From Deltaproteobacteria bacterium (GTDB lineage Bacteria > Desulfobacterota > Desulfobacteria > Desulfobacterales > BuS5): a stretch of DNA of 22,858 nt. Made by a program: the position numbers and the translations under genes. The notes under the pieces were generated by a model. It was not told the origin of the DNA, made no database searches, and saw nothing but the letters and a program-made list of their open reading frames with translations. Location of the stretch: positions 1 to 22,858 of the forward strand of contig JAGGWL010000261.1 in assembly GCA_021157555.1 (NCBI GenBank). Reading direction: 5' to 3'. Each line of letters starts with the position of its first letter. The first letter of the stretch is position 1. Below are positions 15,773 through 22,858 of the stretch, piece after piece.

Positions 15773-16942
15773 CTAAATCATGGTCGTTTTTCCCATTTTT
15801 CCCGCAAGGTAACGGCCAATGATCATCCTTTGCACTTCTGAGGTACCTTCAACTATTTGCAACAGTTTTATGCTTTTATAATATCGTGAAATAGGATATT
15901 CATCCATATACCCGTACCCGCCGTGGATCTGAAGAGCATCGCTGGCCACTTTTTCAGCCATTTCAGATGCATACAACTTCGCCGCAACAGTTTCAAAAGT
16001 ATGAGAACGCCCATTATCCTTCAGCCAGGCCGCCTTGAGATATTGATTTCTGGCCAGCTCAATAGCCACTGCCATATCGGCAAGCTTGAATTGAATTCCC
16101 TGAAAATGAAATATTGGCTTGCCAAATTGAACTCTGCCCGAAGCATATTTTAATGCTTCATCAAAACAGGCCTGGGCTACTCCAACTGCAATTGCGGCAA
16201 CACTTATCCTTCCTGTTTCAAGCACTACAAGATGCTGAGCAAATCCACGGGCAAGATTACCAAGTAGATTCTCTTTAGGAATCCTGCAGTCAGAAAGGAT
16301 AACTTCATGAGTTGCTGAAGGTTGCAGGGCCATTTTGGCATACCTGGCACCTACTTTAAAACCGGGCGCATCTTTAGGAACAATAAAGGTTGCCACGATA
16401 TTTTTACCATCTTTACTCCCAACCTTTGCGGCAACAAGTATCAAAGAAGCATTCTTAAAACCAATATTGGTCACAAATTGTTTTGTGCCATTTAAAACCC
16501 ATTCATCTCCTTTTAATTCCGCAACCGTACTCAACGCCCCTGCATCAGAGCCTGAATCCGCCTCTGTCAGCCCGAATGCTCCTATTTTTTTTCCTTCAGC
16601 AAGTGGTACCAGCCATTTTTTTTTCTGTTTTTCTGTTCCGAAAGCAAGAAGTTCCTGCCCAACAACACTGGTTGTTACATCAAGCAACAATCCAAGAGTC
16701 ATATCGGATCGAGAAAGCTCCTCTATGCAAAGATGCATGCTAACCCAGTCTCCACCCATGCCTCCATACTCTTCGGGAAACGGAATACCCATCAAACCGA
16801 GTTCAGCCATTTTTTCCATAATATCATATGGGTATTCACCGGTTTTCTCCATCTCTTCCGCTCGTGGAGCAATCTCCTGCCTGGCGAAATTTCTAACCTC
16901 ATCACGTATCATTTTCTGTTCTTTTGTAAGATCAAAATCCAT
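15773..16942 (-). CDS. Acyl-CoA dehydrogenase
   Basis: FAD-dependent acyl-CoA dehydrogenase, 389 residues, of the short/medium-chain type. Conserved parts: LTKEQKMIRDEVRNFARQEI at the N-terminus, IGAFGLTEADSGSDAG (FAD and substrate contact), WVLNGTKQFVTN, GRVQFGKPIFHFQGIQFKLADMA, and the C-terminal ALQIHGGYGYMDEYP and QIVEGTSEVQRMIIGR. The Glu of VEGT is at the position of the catalytic base. It introduces a C2-C3 double bond in an acyl-CoA; the exact chain length cannot be read from sequence. I chose the second ATG (16942) because AAGGA lies six bases upstream. That AAGGA is part of the dispersed repeat copy that abuts the gene. No etfAB or thiolase gene is in the window. Confidence 0.92.
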   Translation of the reverse strand: MDFDLTKEQKMIRDEVRNFARQEIAPRAEEMEKTGEYPYDIMEKMAELGLMGIPFPEEYGGMGGDWVSMHLCIEELSRSDMTLGLLLDVTTSVVGQELLAFGTEKQKKKWLVPLAEGKKIGAFGLTEADSGSDAGALSTVAELKGDEWVLNGTKQFVTNIGFKNASLILVAAKVGSKDGKNIVATFIVPKDAPGFKVGARYAKMALQPSATHEVILSDCRIPKENLLGNLARGFAQHLVVLETGRISVAAIAVGVAQACFDEALKYASGRVQFGKPIFHFQGIQFKLADMAVAIELARNQYLKAAWLKDNGRSHTFETVAAKLYASEMAEKVASDALQIHGGYGYMDEYPISRYYKSIKLLQIVEGTSEVQRMIIGRYLAGKMGKTTMI

Positions 16943-16950
16943 AAGCATTC

Positions 16951-16977
16951 CTTAGGAACGAGGACAAAATAACTTCC
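16951..16977 (+). repeat. Dispersed AGGAACGAGG repeat, copy upstream of acyl-CoA dehydrogenase
   Basis: Near-consensus copy: TTAGGAACGAGGACAAAATA then ACTTCCTG. It faces the inverted copy at 17073-17102. A second partial inverted arm, CGTTCCTTAG at 16982-16991, could also pair with CTTAGGAACG at 16951-16960 to make a local hairpin. Read on the minus strand, its edge supplies the AAGGA before the acyl-CoA dehydrogenase start. Confidence 0.75.
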
Positions 16978-17072
16978 TGCCCGTTCCTTAGCGACAATTA
17001 ATGAAATATTTTATCTTTCCATCATAAAATCGCAAAAAAGTCAATATAATTCAAAATCCTATACCTGGAAAT

Positions 17073-17102
17073 AGGAAAGTTATTTCGTCCACGTTCCTTA
17101 GG
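17073..17102 (-). repeat. Dispersed AGGAACGAGG repeat, inverted copy at end of the 76-residue gene
   Basis: Reverse complement reads TAAGGAACGTGGACGAAATA then ACTTTCCTA. It contains the stop codon of the 76-residue gene (17098-17100) and forms, with the copy at 16951, a pair of terminal inverted repeats about 150 bases across. Confidence 0.75.
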
Positions 17103-17328
17103 CACTTTCAGATAAAAAATTATCCATGTTTTTTGCATAGCTCTCAAAATCATTATCCACAAGAAAACGGGAGATCATTTCACTAACTTTATCGGCAGTG
17201 TCTATTTGATAATGTCCTTTTTCATTTTTGCCAGCTATTTTTTTTGCATTGGCGACAATTGTTTGGAGGGCTGTAATGGGAATCTCAATATTTGCATTTA
17301 TTAGTATGGTATCTTTATTATTAGTCAT
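17098..17328 (-). CDS. Small hypothetical protein, 76 residues
   Basis: I do not recognise this protein. It is soluble-looking, without a signal peptide or membrane segment. A strand-like N-terminus (DTILINANIEIPITALQTIV) is followed by a lysine-rich helix (ANAKKIAGKNEKG), then YQIDTADKVSEMISRFLVDN and an acidic C-terminal helix (FESYAKNMDNFLSESA). GGATC-type purines precede the ATG. It lies 160 bases after recD and before the acyl-CoA dehydrogenase on the same strand; its stop codon is inside a dispersed repeat copy, so the last few residues may be derived from the repeat. Codon usage looks like its neighbours. Function unknown. Confidence 0.6.
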   Translation of the reverse strand: MTNNKDTILINANIEIPITALQTIVANAKKIAGKNEKGHYQIDTADKVSEMISRFLVDNDFESYAKNMDNFLSESA

Positions 17329-17370
17329 ATCAGATCCTTAAGAATTTGGGTTTATTCTAAAATTGCACCA

Positions 17371-17391
17371 GGGCGGGTTTGGGACCCGCCC
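17371..17391. terminator. GC-rich hairpin after recD, possible terminator
   Basis: GGGCGGGT (17371-17378) and ACCCGCCC (17384-17391) form a perfect 8-base stem with a 5-base loop in an otherwise AT-rich spacer. On the minus strand it follows recD by about 100 bases and is followed by a short mixed AT stretch (GCAATTTTAG) rather than a clear U-run. It could end the por-recD transcript or act as a transcript-stabilising stem. Confidence 0.45.
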
Positions 17392-17465
17392 ATGCAAAAA
17401 TAAACATAGGGTAGGGTCGGGATATTGATCGAACAAGCCTGACCCAAATTTGTATGCCTGCTTGT

Positions 17466-17493
17466 GGAAATTATTTCGTCTTCGTTTCCTATA
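17466..17493 (-). repeat. Dispersed AGGAACGAGG repeat, inverted copy at recD stop
   Basis: Reverse complement reads TAGGAAACGAAGACGAAATA then ATTTCC, a diverged copy with one extra base in the first part. It includes the recD stop codon (17489-17491) directly after the conserved recD C-terminus. Confidence 0.6.
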
Positions 17494-19384
17494 CGTCCCA
17501 AAAAGCCTCGCGCAACCCGGATGCACGTTCGATTCTGCGTGAAATAGCGGCTTTCAGGACAGCTTCTCTCCCCCAGATTGTCAAATTTTCCCTGGCTCTT
17601 GTAATCCCGGTGTATATCAACTCCCTGGTGAGTATCGGATTATCCTTTTCAGGCAAAATCATAATAACATTGTCAAATTCGGAGCCCTGACTCTTGTGAA
17701 CAGTCATGGCAAAAACTGTTTCATGATCCGGCAGCAGCCATGGCAAAAAACGCCTGACACCTCCTGACGGATCTGGGAAAAAGGCATAGAGTTCATTACG
17801 ATTTACTACATCTGCATGCATAATTATCCCGATATCGCCATTAAAAAGTTTAAGGTTATAATCATTTCTGGTGATTAAAACAGGCCGCCCGCGGTACCAC
17901 TGATCTGCCGGCGAATGCTCCGTTTTGATAAGATCCTCCCCTGACAAAATTTGCTCCACAATTTCGTTTAAAAAGAAAACACCAAAAGGACCTTTTTTAA
18001 CTGGAGACAAAATTTTAAAAGCGTTAAGCTTTGCTATAGCTTCATCAGGGTCATCTGTTTTCAGAAAACCGGAAAATCCCTCAAGAACAAGCTCTTTCAA
18101 ATTATTCTGAAGGTTTTCGCCGGTATCTATTGCTCTCCATTTAACGCCATTCCCTTTTTTAAGTACAGAAAAAGCGCCTTCAGCATCACCTTTATTAACA
18201 TAGCGGCTTAGCTCTTCGATTCCGCTTTTTCCTGAAAAACGGTAATTCTTTTTTAAATCGACAATAGAGTCGCGAATAGAATAACTGCTGGATATATGCT
18301 GAAGGTCAAGCGTGTCATTAATATTTTCACCGGTTATCTTTTTTATTCTATTAGCAAATTTATCTGAAAAGCTTCCCAGATTACCACGGTTACAAATATC
18401 GCCCAACACAGCCCCGGACTCCACAGATGCAAGCTGATCTTTGTCTCCTACCAACACAAGCCTTGCCTCTTCAGGAACTGCCTGCACAAGCTTGGACATA
18501 AGCGGAAGATCTACCATCGAAGCTTCATCAATAATAACTATATCGGCGGATAAAGGGTTATCTGAATTGTGTCGGAAATAAGGAGAATGCGAAATTGTCC
18601 CAAGCATTCTATGGATGGTGAATGTATCTGTGGGTATTGCATCCCTGATATGAGCAGGGCAGTCGATTTTCTCCTTAAAATCTGTTATTGATTCGGAGAG
18701 TCTGGCGGCAGCTTTTCCTGTGGGCGCAGCCATCAGAATTTTGAGCTTCTTTCCTTTTGCAAGTGTAAGCAAAATAGTGATAATTTTTGTAACAACAGTG
18801 GTTTTGCCGGTTCCCGGCCCGCCGGTTATGACGGTAAAGTTGTTAAAAAGAACATTAAGCAAAGCCAGGCGCTGCCAGTCCGTTCTTTCTTCCTTTTCAG
18901 GGAACAACCTTTTGAGAGTCTGTTTTAAAAATTCTGATTCTATATTTAAACAAATTTTACTGCAAAGTTGCTGAGAAACTCTTTTTTGAATAGAGTCCGC
19001 AAGTTTTTTTTCATATTCCCAGTAACGATACAGATAGAGCCTGTCAGCATCTATTATAAGCGGACAATAATCTCCAGGCCTGCCCACAGCGGAAATAGAA
19101 AAAAGCTTTTTGCGCCATTCTGAAATTTCAGGGCAAATAATTTCAGGGTAAGCAATTAGAGGGATTTTTTGCGCACTTTCGGCCTTATATGTTTCAGTGA
19201 GCTCCCTGCCGGCAAATAAAGCCAGATTCAGGCAAACATCCCCGCCACCAGTGACGTTACTGACAAGAGCAGCCCCGAGTAATATATCCGGGTCATTATT
19301 TTTAGAAATCTTCGCAATAAAATTTGCGAACCTGATATCTATTGAATTAAACAATCCGGAATACTCGGATATGGCTGGCTCCAT
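17489..19384 (-). CDS. recD: Exodeoxyribonuclease V alpha subunit (RecD helicase)
   Basis: Superfamily 1B 5'-3' DNA helicase, 631 residues, close to E. coli RecD. Walker A VITGGPGTGKTTVV (about 185-198), Walker B DIVIIDEASMVDLPLMSKL (281-299), the motif III region RLVLVGDKDQLASVESGAVLG, and the C-terminal motifs FAMTVHKSQGSEFDNVIMIL and TRELIYTGITRARENLTIWG are all present. The N-terminal ~170 residues resemble the RecD N-domain that contacts RecBC rather than the RecD2 helix-hairpin-helix extension. In RecBCD it works in double-strand break repair. Here it starts five bases after porB, an unusual partner, and recB/recC are not in the window. Its stop lies within a dispersed repeat. Confidence 0.93.
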   Translation of the reverse strand: MEPAISEYSGLFNSIDIRFANFIAKISKNNDPDILLGAALVSNVTGGGDVCLNLALFAGRELTETYKAESAQKIPLIAYPEIICPEISEWRKKLFSISAVGRPGDYCPLIIDADRLYLYRYWEYEKKLADSIQKRVSQQLCSKICLNIESEFLKQTLKRLFPEKEERTDWQRLALLNVLFNNFTVITGGPGTGKTTVVTKIITILLTLAKGKKLKILMAAPTGKAAARLSESITDFKEKIDCPAHIRDAIPTDTFTIHRMLGTISHSPYFRHNSDNPLSADIVIIDEASMVDLPLMSKLVQAVPEEARLVLVGDKDQLASVESGAVLGDICNRGNLGSFSDKFANRIKKITGENINDTLDLQHISSSYSIRDSIVDLKKNYRFSGKSGIEELSRYVNKGDAEGAFSVLKKGNGVKWRAIDTGENLQNNLKELVLEGFSGFLKTDDPDEAIAKLNAFKILSPVKKGPFGVFFLNEIVEQILSGEDLIKTEHSPADQWYRGRPVLITRNDYNLKLFNGDIGIIMHADVVNRNELYAFFPDPSGGVRRFLPWLLPDHETVFAMTVHKSQGSEFDNVIMILPEKDNPILTRELIYTGITRARENLTIWGREAVLKAAISRRIERASGLREAFWDV

Positions 19385-19389
19385 TCCGT

Positions 19390-20310
19390 CTACAGATCTG
19401 CTTCGCTTTGCAGGCGTCTGGCCATACGGTCACATCTTCTATCGACCCAGTCCTGCATTTCCGAGATCTGCTCCTCTGTCAGTTTACGAAATCTTCCCTG
19501 AGGCTTGAAGTAATCTTTCACAGGGACACGTTTTTCTTTATCAAGAGCCTTGAGACTTTTTCCTTTGATCTCCATGCGGCCGTCTACCTGTTTCCATAAA
19601 AGAAAAAAACCGGATTCAACAGCAAGATTTCCCATTTTTACAGTATCGGAAACATCAAAACGCCAGCCTGGCGCACAAGGTGAGAGTATATGAATATATT
19701 TGGGGCCGTGAACCGCTTTAGCCTCCATGAATGTATTATATACATCAACAGGATCGGTTGCAAGACAGGTTGCCACATAAGGGATATCATGTGCAGCGAT
19801 TATCTGTGCTACATCCTTTTTGTGCATATGTTTTCCCAGGGGAGTTGTCGTTGTCACCGTATACTTAGGCGTTGAAGAACTGCGCTGGGTGCCTGTGTTC
19901 ATGTAACCTTCATTATCATAACATGCATAAATAAAATTAGTATTACGCTCTATGGCACCGCTCAGTGCCTGTATGCCGATATCAACAGTTCCACCATCAC
20001 CAGCCCATGTTAAAACATTTATATCTTTTTTTCCAAGAGCCTCATATCCTGCAACTACGCCTGCGGCGGCTGATGCACCTGCTGCAAATGCCATGTTAAT
20101 ATAAGGCACAGCCGGTGATGTTTTAGGCCACAGACCGATATAAACATTGGCGCAGCATGCAGGGGATACAATCACAGTTCTCTTGCCAAGAGCCTTCAAT
20201 GCCCATCGCAAAGCCAGAACAGAGGAACAACCGGCGCAGGCAGAACTGCCGGCCAAAAATAATTCCGGCTTTGTACTTTCTTGTTTTATCAATTCCTTAA
20301 GTGAAACCAT
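19390..20310 (-). CDS. porB: 2-oxoacid:ferredoxin oxidoreductase beta subunit (pyruvate-type)
   Basis: Thiamine diphosphate-binding subunit of the four-subunit 2-oxoacid:ferredoxin oxidoreductase, 306 residues from ATG 20310. TPP/magnesium motif: WAGDGGTVDIGIQALSGAIE followed by YDNEGYMNTGTQRSS. Cysteines in SACAGCSS (25, 28), PACC (52/53) and SPCAPGW (212) match the [4Fe-4S] ligands of PorB. The residues TQRSSSTP and the subunit layout resemble pyruvate synthases, but branched-chain or aryl oxoacids (phenylglyoxylate-type) cannot be excluded. I preferred the ATG over an in-frame TTG at 20325 because GGAG lies nine bases upstream; it is four bases after the alpha-subunit stop. Confidence 0.9.
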   Translation of the reverse strand: MVSLKELIKQESTKPELFLAGSSACAGCSSVLALRWALKALGKRTVIVSPACCANVYIGLWPKTSPAVPYINMAFAAGASAAAGVVAGYEALGKKDINVLTWAGDGGTVDIGIQALSGAIERNTNFIYACYDNEGYMNTGTQRSSSTPKYTVTTTTPLGKHMHKKDVAQIIAAHDIPYVATCLATDPVDVYNTFMEAKAVHGPKYIHILSPCAPGWRFDVSDTVKMGNLAVESGFFLLWKQVDGRMEIKGKSLKALDKEKRVPVKDYFKPQGRFRKLTEEQISEMQDWVDRRCDRMARRLQSEADL

Positions 20311-20314
20311 GCTC

Positions 20315-21571
20315 TTATACTCCAATCTTCAGGCCCATCCATACAGTACCGTGCTGGCATGTTTCATCGGTGGGATATTCATTTTTATTTTTAATACGTA
20401 ACAGTTTCTCATAAAGTCCAACCTGATCGTCTACTGTAACATTACGTCCGCCAATTCCCCAAATACAAGGAAGAGCCTTTACTTTTCGTTTTGCCCGGAA
20501 CAATAAAGACATCACTTCAGTTGATATCGGACCTCCGGTTGGATTACCAAAGGCTGTTCCTCTATCTACAACTCCTATAACCTCAACTTTACCATTAAAA
20601 AGTTCAAGCAGTTCTTCGGTTGGGAATGGTCTGATGTATCTAAGTTTTAATGAGCCTGCCTTGCATCCTTTGGCACGCATCTGATCTACCGCAATTTTAT
20701 TCTGCTCTGCCAGCGCTCCGTAAGCAATCACCACCACATCTGCGTCTTCACAGCAGTATTCTTCAACAAGCCCATTGTAATTCCTGCCGAACTTTGTATT
20801 AAAACCATTAATTGTTTTTTTAATTGTTTCTTTCGATTTAATCATGGCATCCTGCATCAGGAAACGAAAATCAAGATATTCCTGCTCCGGCATAACTAAG
20901 TTACCGTGTGTTATAGGTTTGTCAGGATCCAGATTAATATGACCCCACCCATCTTTTGGAGGCTGAGGTAAAAAGTCATCAATCAATTTCTGAGGAGGAA
21001 TTCGTACAGGTTTGCTGGTATGACTCTGAATAAATCCTCCATAAACTATAAAATAAGGTAAATTAATTTCAGAATTTTCCGCTATTTTATAGGCCATCAG
21101 AATAGAATCAAATATCTCCTGATGAGTCGAAGCAAACTGTATAATCCAGCCACAGTCCCGTATTGAAAGAATATCGGTATAATCCGCCCAAATATTCCAC
21201 GGCGGAGCAATACCCCTGCTGGCAATAGTCGTTACAATCGGAAGCCTTGAAGAAGAAACCCAGTGAAGCATCTCTGTCATATACAGCAAGCCCTGACCTG
21301 AAGTAGCTGAAAAAGACCTAGCTCCTGTCATGGAACTTCCCACAAGCGCCGCCATAACCGAATGCTCAGACTCAACCCGGATATAATTGGCATCCAGCTC
21401 CTTGTTATCGACAAACTCGGAAAGTTTTTCCACAACAGTTGTCTGGGGTGTAATCGGGTACGCGCTTACAACCTTAACCTTGGAACATTTAGCTCCCCAG
21501 GCAGCCGCATAATTACCCGACATAATAATTGTTTGTTCTTTTTCCTGTTCAGTTTTCATTTTTTTATTCAT
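20315..21571 (-). CDS. porA: 2-oxoacid:ferredoxin oxidoreductase alpha subunit (pyruvate-type)
   Basis: Subunit carrying the pyrimidine-binding and transketolase C-terminal domains, 418 residues. SAYPITPQTTVVEKLSEF is the signature near the N-terminus, followed by RVESEHSVMAALVGSSMTGA and FSATSGQGLLYMTEML, which form the TPP and substrate pocket. The C-terminal half contains DVVVIAYGALAEQ and VIGVVDRGTAFGNPTGGP, the CoA-side domain. Oxidative decarboxylation of a 2-oxoacid with CoA yields acyl-CoA and reduced ferredoxin, or the reverse. The start at 21571 has AGG immediately upstream; ATG codons at 21559 and 21523 are alternatives. It follows porD by 30 bases. Confidence 0.92.
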   Translation of the reverse strand: MNKKMKTEQEKEQTIIMSGNYAAAWGAKCSKVKVVSAYPITPQTTVVEKLSEFVDNKELDANYIRVESEHSVMAALVGSSMTGARSFSATSGQGLLYMTEMLHWVSSSRLPIVTTIASRGIAPPWNIWADYTDILSIRDCGWIIQFASTHQEIFDSILMAYKIAENSEINLPYFIVYGGFIQSHTSKPVRIPPQKLIDDFLPQPPKDGWGHINLDPDKPITHGNLVMPEQEYLDFRFLMQDAMIKSKETIKKTINGFNTKFGRNYNGLVEEYCCEDADVVVIAYGALAEQNKIAVDQMRAKGCKAGSLKLRYIRPFPTEELLELFNGKVEVIGVVDRGTAFGNPTGGPISTEVMSLLFRAKRKVKALPCIWGIGGRNVTVDDQVGLYEKLLRIKNKNEYPTDETCQHGTVWMGLKIGV

Positions 21572-21601
21572 CCTAAAGCCATCTGTGTTTCCATTTTACA
21601 A

Positions 21602-21913
21602 TTATTGCTGTTCCTGAACCATTTCCAATGCCTTTTTAGGGCACACGGTGACACAGATTCCGCATCCTTTACAATAAGTATAATCAATCTCGGGAACCGC
21701 ATCATCTTGATACAGAATAACCCCATCCGGACAATATAAATAACAAATACCGCATTTTATACATGCTTCAGCATCTAATACCGGCCGGAAAGTTCTCCAT
21801 TTGCCAGTTTCGCCTATACTGCCTTTACACGGAATGGAAACCGGGATATGTGGTAATTCCCTCCATGAAGAATAACCGGTTGAGATTGCCGGTTGATTAT
21901 TTGATTTTTCCAT
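21602..21913 (-). CDS. porD: 2-oxoacid:ferredoxin oxidoreductase delta subunit (2x[4Fe-4S])
   Basis: Ferredoxin-like electron-transfer subunit, 103 residues. Two [4Fe-4S] motifs are complete: Cys51, 54, 57 with Cys61 (CIKCGICYLYCPDG) and Cys81, 84, 87 with Cys91 (CKGCGICVTVCPKKA). The N-terminal WRELPHIPVSIPCKGSIGETG with later GKWRTFRPVLD is the typical delta-subunit extension. It lies between the gamma and alpha genes, matching the gamma-delta-alpha-beta order of archaeal-type pyruvate oxidoreductases. Confidence 0.93.
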   Translation of the reverse strand: MEKSNNQPAISTGYSSWRELPHIPVSIPCKGSIGETGKWRTFRPVLDAEACIKCGICYLYCPDGVILYQDDAVPEIDYTYCKGCGICVTVCPKKALEMVQEQQ

Positions 21914-21965
21914 TTCTTAAACATTCCTCTCTGCAATAGGCTGGGAAATCTCTCAGCCCCTTATC

Positions 21966-22553
21966 CTAATAAACCCTGACGGTTTTTTTATATGCCAATT
22001 TAATAGATTCAATATTTTTTTCAACTTTGGATTTCCACTTGTTTTTCAGAACCGCTCCTATTGAATCCATTGACACAAGATTAGTGGCACTGGCAAAAGC
22101 GCCCAAAATAGGCACATTGACCAGTGGAAAACCCTCAAGTGTCAAATCAAGCTCCATTGCGATACTGGTTCCGGGAAATGTATAAAGTTCTATCTTTTTG
22201 GAAAGGTTAATGTCTTCATTTAGACTTTCAGCATTCACAATTACTTTGCAGTTTTTTTTTGGAATTGCATTGATAATCAGCGGTAATTTTAACATTGCTT
22301 CATCGAAAACCAGCACTACATCAGGATTTGTTACAGCAGCAATAGTGCGAATCTTATCATCTGAAATTATTAAAAATGCCCTGATCGGTGCCCCTCGACG
22401 TTCCGCCCCAATCTGCGGAACAGCCATAACATCCTTATATCCGTCTCCAAAAGCCGCTTCAGCAAGAAGTTGACAAGAGGTGATGCCGCCTTGCCCTCCT
22501 CTACTGAAAAAAGTGACCTCAGTATATGGCCGCTTAGTTTTTTCCATAATCAT
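21966..22553 (-). CDS. porC: 2-oxoacid:ferredoxin oxidoreductase gamma subunit
   Basis: Gamma subunit of the oxidoreductase, 195 residues, and the first gene of the por-recD run. FFSRGGQGGITSCQLLAEAA is the diagnostic glycine-rich motif, followed by MAVPQIGAERRGAPIRAFL, VTNPDVVLVFDEAML and the C-terminal NVPILGAFASATNLV. In this family it shapes the CoA-binding side of the complex. AGGAG lies eight bases before the ATG at 22553. A dispersed repeat copy begins about 20 bases upstream of the start and would be part of the transcript leader or promoter region. Confidence 0.92.
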   Translation of the reverse strand: MIMEKTKRPYTEVTFFSRGGQGGITSCQLLAEAAFGDGYKDVMAVPQIGAERRGAPIRAFLIISDDKIRTIAAVTNPDVVLVFDEAMLKLPLIINAIPKKNCKVIVNAESLNEDINLSKKIELYTFPGTSIAMELDLTLEGFPLVNVPILGAFASATNLVSMDSIGAVLKNKWKSKVEKNIESIKLAYKKTVRVY

Positions 22554-22571
22554 ATAAGTTCTCCTGGAATA

Positions 22572-22599
22572 TTAGGAACGAGGATGGAATAAATTCTCC
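22572..22599 (+). repeat. Dispersed AGGAACGAGG repeat, copy upstream of porC
   Basis: TTAGGAACGAGGATGGAATA followed by AATTCTCC, a near-consensus copy. It faces the inverted copy at 22728-22753, spanning about 180 bases. Confidence 0.7.
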
Positions 22600-22677
22600 A
22601 ACTATGCATCATATATCTTTTCAGATAATTAATTTCACAAGGTCAGAGGGAGGAAGGCGTATTATAATACTTCGACT

Positions 22678-22788
22678 ACCGATAACACATTGAAATTATT
22701 CATTTGAACATCTATAGCTTACTTACAGAAGTTATTTTGTTCCCGTTCCCAATTATATATCTCCGACCGATAATCCATTGAAATTATT
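22678..22788 (+). repeat. 23-base direct repeat flanking a dispersed repeat copy
   Basis: ACCGATAA then CATTGAAATTATT occurs at 22678-22700 and again at 22766-22788, identical at 21 of 23 positions and 88 bases apart. Weaker similarity continues to a shared TCTATA (near 22711 and 22799). The inverted dispersed repeat lies between the two copies. Confidence 0.65.
22728..22753 (-). repeat. Dispersed AGGAACGAGG repeat, inverted copy near right edge
   Basis: Reverse complement reads TTGGGAACGGGAACAAAATA then ACTTC. With the copy at 22572 it makes an inverted pair enclosing about 130 bases. Confidence 0.7.
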
Positions 22789-22858
22789 TATGTAACGGTC
22801 TATATAATTTTTAATTATTGTCAATATAGTAACAAATATCATAAAAAAATAAATATAG

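Larger units (their letters stand above)
22554..22858. other. Gene-free, repeat-bearing region upstream of por operon
   Basis: These 305 bases contain no convincing open frame or RNA gene. They are AT-rich and hold two facing copies of the dispersed repeat (22572-22599 and 22728-22753), a short purine-rich stretch AGAGGGAGGAAGG near 22646, and a 23-base direct repeat. The por promoter should lie here, but I see no clear -35/-10 pair on the minus strand. Confidence 0.6.

Noticed and set aside
16335..16955. 206-codon plus-strand frame opposite the acyl-CoA dehydrogenase
   Set aside because: Antisense to a firmly identified gene, with serine/proline-rich composition typical of a reverse-frame shadow.
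17338..17526. 62-codon minus-strand frame between recD and the 76-residue gene
   Set aside because: It runs through a GC-rich hairpin and a dispersed repeat and overlaps the recD end; composition is not protein-like.
22572..22805. CRISPR-like array from the repeats near the right edge
   Set aside because: Copies differ in orientation and spacing, there are too few units, and no cas gene is nearby.

Overview
The window reads as a chromosome segment of an anaerobic, Gram-negative, AT-rich bacterium, most likely a sulfate reducer of the Desulfobacterota (Desulfobacterales-like). The basis is inference from gene content: a lipopolysaccharide Kdo transferase (outer membrane), an electron-bifurcating NfnAB transhydrogenase, a four-subunit 2-oxoacid:ferredoxin oxidoreductase, an acyl-CoA dehydrogenase, and a bacterial ffh-rpsP-khpA-rimM-trmD-rplS-rnhB cluster. 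No rRNA, tRNA, CRISPR array, transposase or phage gene was seen.

Layout. (1) 6-1652, minus strand: a periplasmic CpxP/Spy-like protein, an ECF sigma factor and a single-pass membrane protein that is probably its anti-sigma factor. This looks like a cnr-type envelope or metal stress module. The sigma factor has no ATG, GTG or TTG start that keeps a complete region 2; ATT at 1060-1062 is the best candidate. (2) 1946-4758, plus strand: the trkA-trkH potassium uptake pair, followed by a small ribbon-helix-helix-like gene behind a sigma-54-like promoter that is also a palindrome. (3) 5139-7405, minus strand: nfnA-nfnB. (4) 7562-8896, plus strand: waaA, whose 3' end overlaps the opposing phosphopantetheinyl transferase gene. 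(5) 8818-15593, minus strand: a long run, ffh-rpsP-khpA-rimM-trmD-SPOUT methyltransferase-rplS-rnhB-yraN-rsmI-Sfp-type PPTase, with short gaps or overlaps throughout. It joins protein targeting, ribosome maturation and tRNA/rRNA modification. (6) 15773-22553, minus strand: por gamma-delta-alpha-beta followed by recD (5-base gap), then a 76-residue unknown protein and an acyl-CoA dehydrogenase.

The strongest signal not explained by genes is a dispersed repeat with core AGGAACGAGGACgAAATAA. I find seven copies, in both orientations, at gene boundaries (near 1770, 15640, 16951, 17073, 17466, 22572 and 22728). Two pairs face each other across about 100-130 bases like the ends of a miniature element. 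Individual copies hold the stop codons of recD and the 76-residue gene and the ribosome-binding site of the acyl-CoA dehydrogenase. The right-hand 305 bases carry no gene but hold one such pair and a separate 23-base direct repeat.

Functionally, porCDAB produces or consumes reduced ferredoxin, NfnAB couples ferredoxin and NADH to NADPH, and the acyl-CoA dehydrogenase feeds fatty or organic acid oxidation. Together they fit an anaerobic heterotroph oxidising organic acids. All functions are inferred from recognisable motifs; no similarity search was run.
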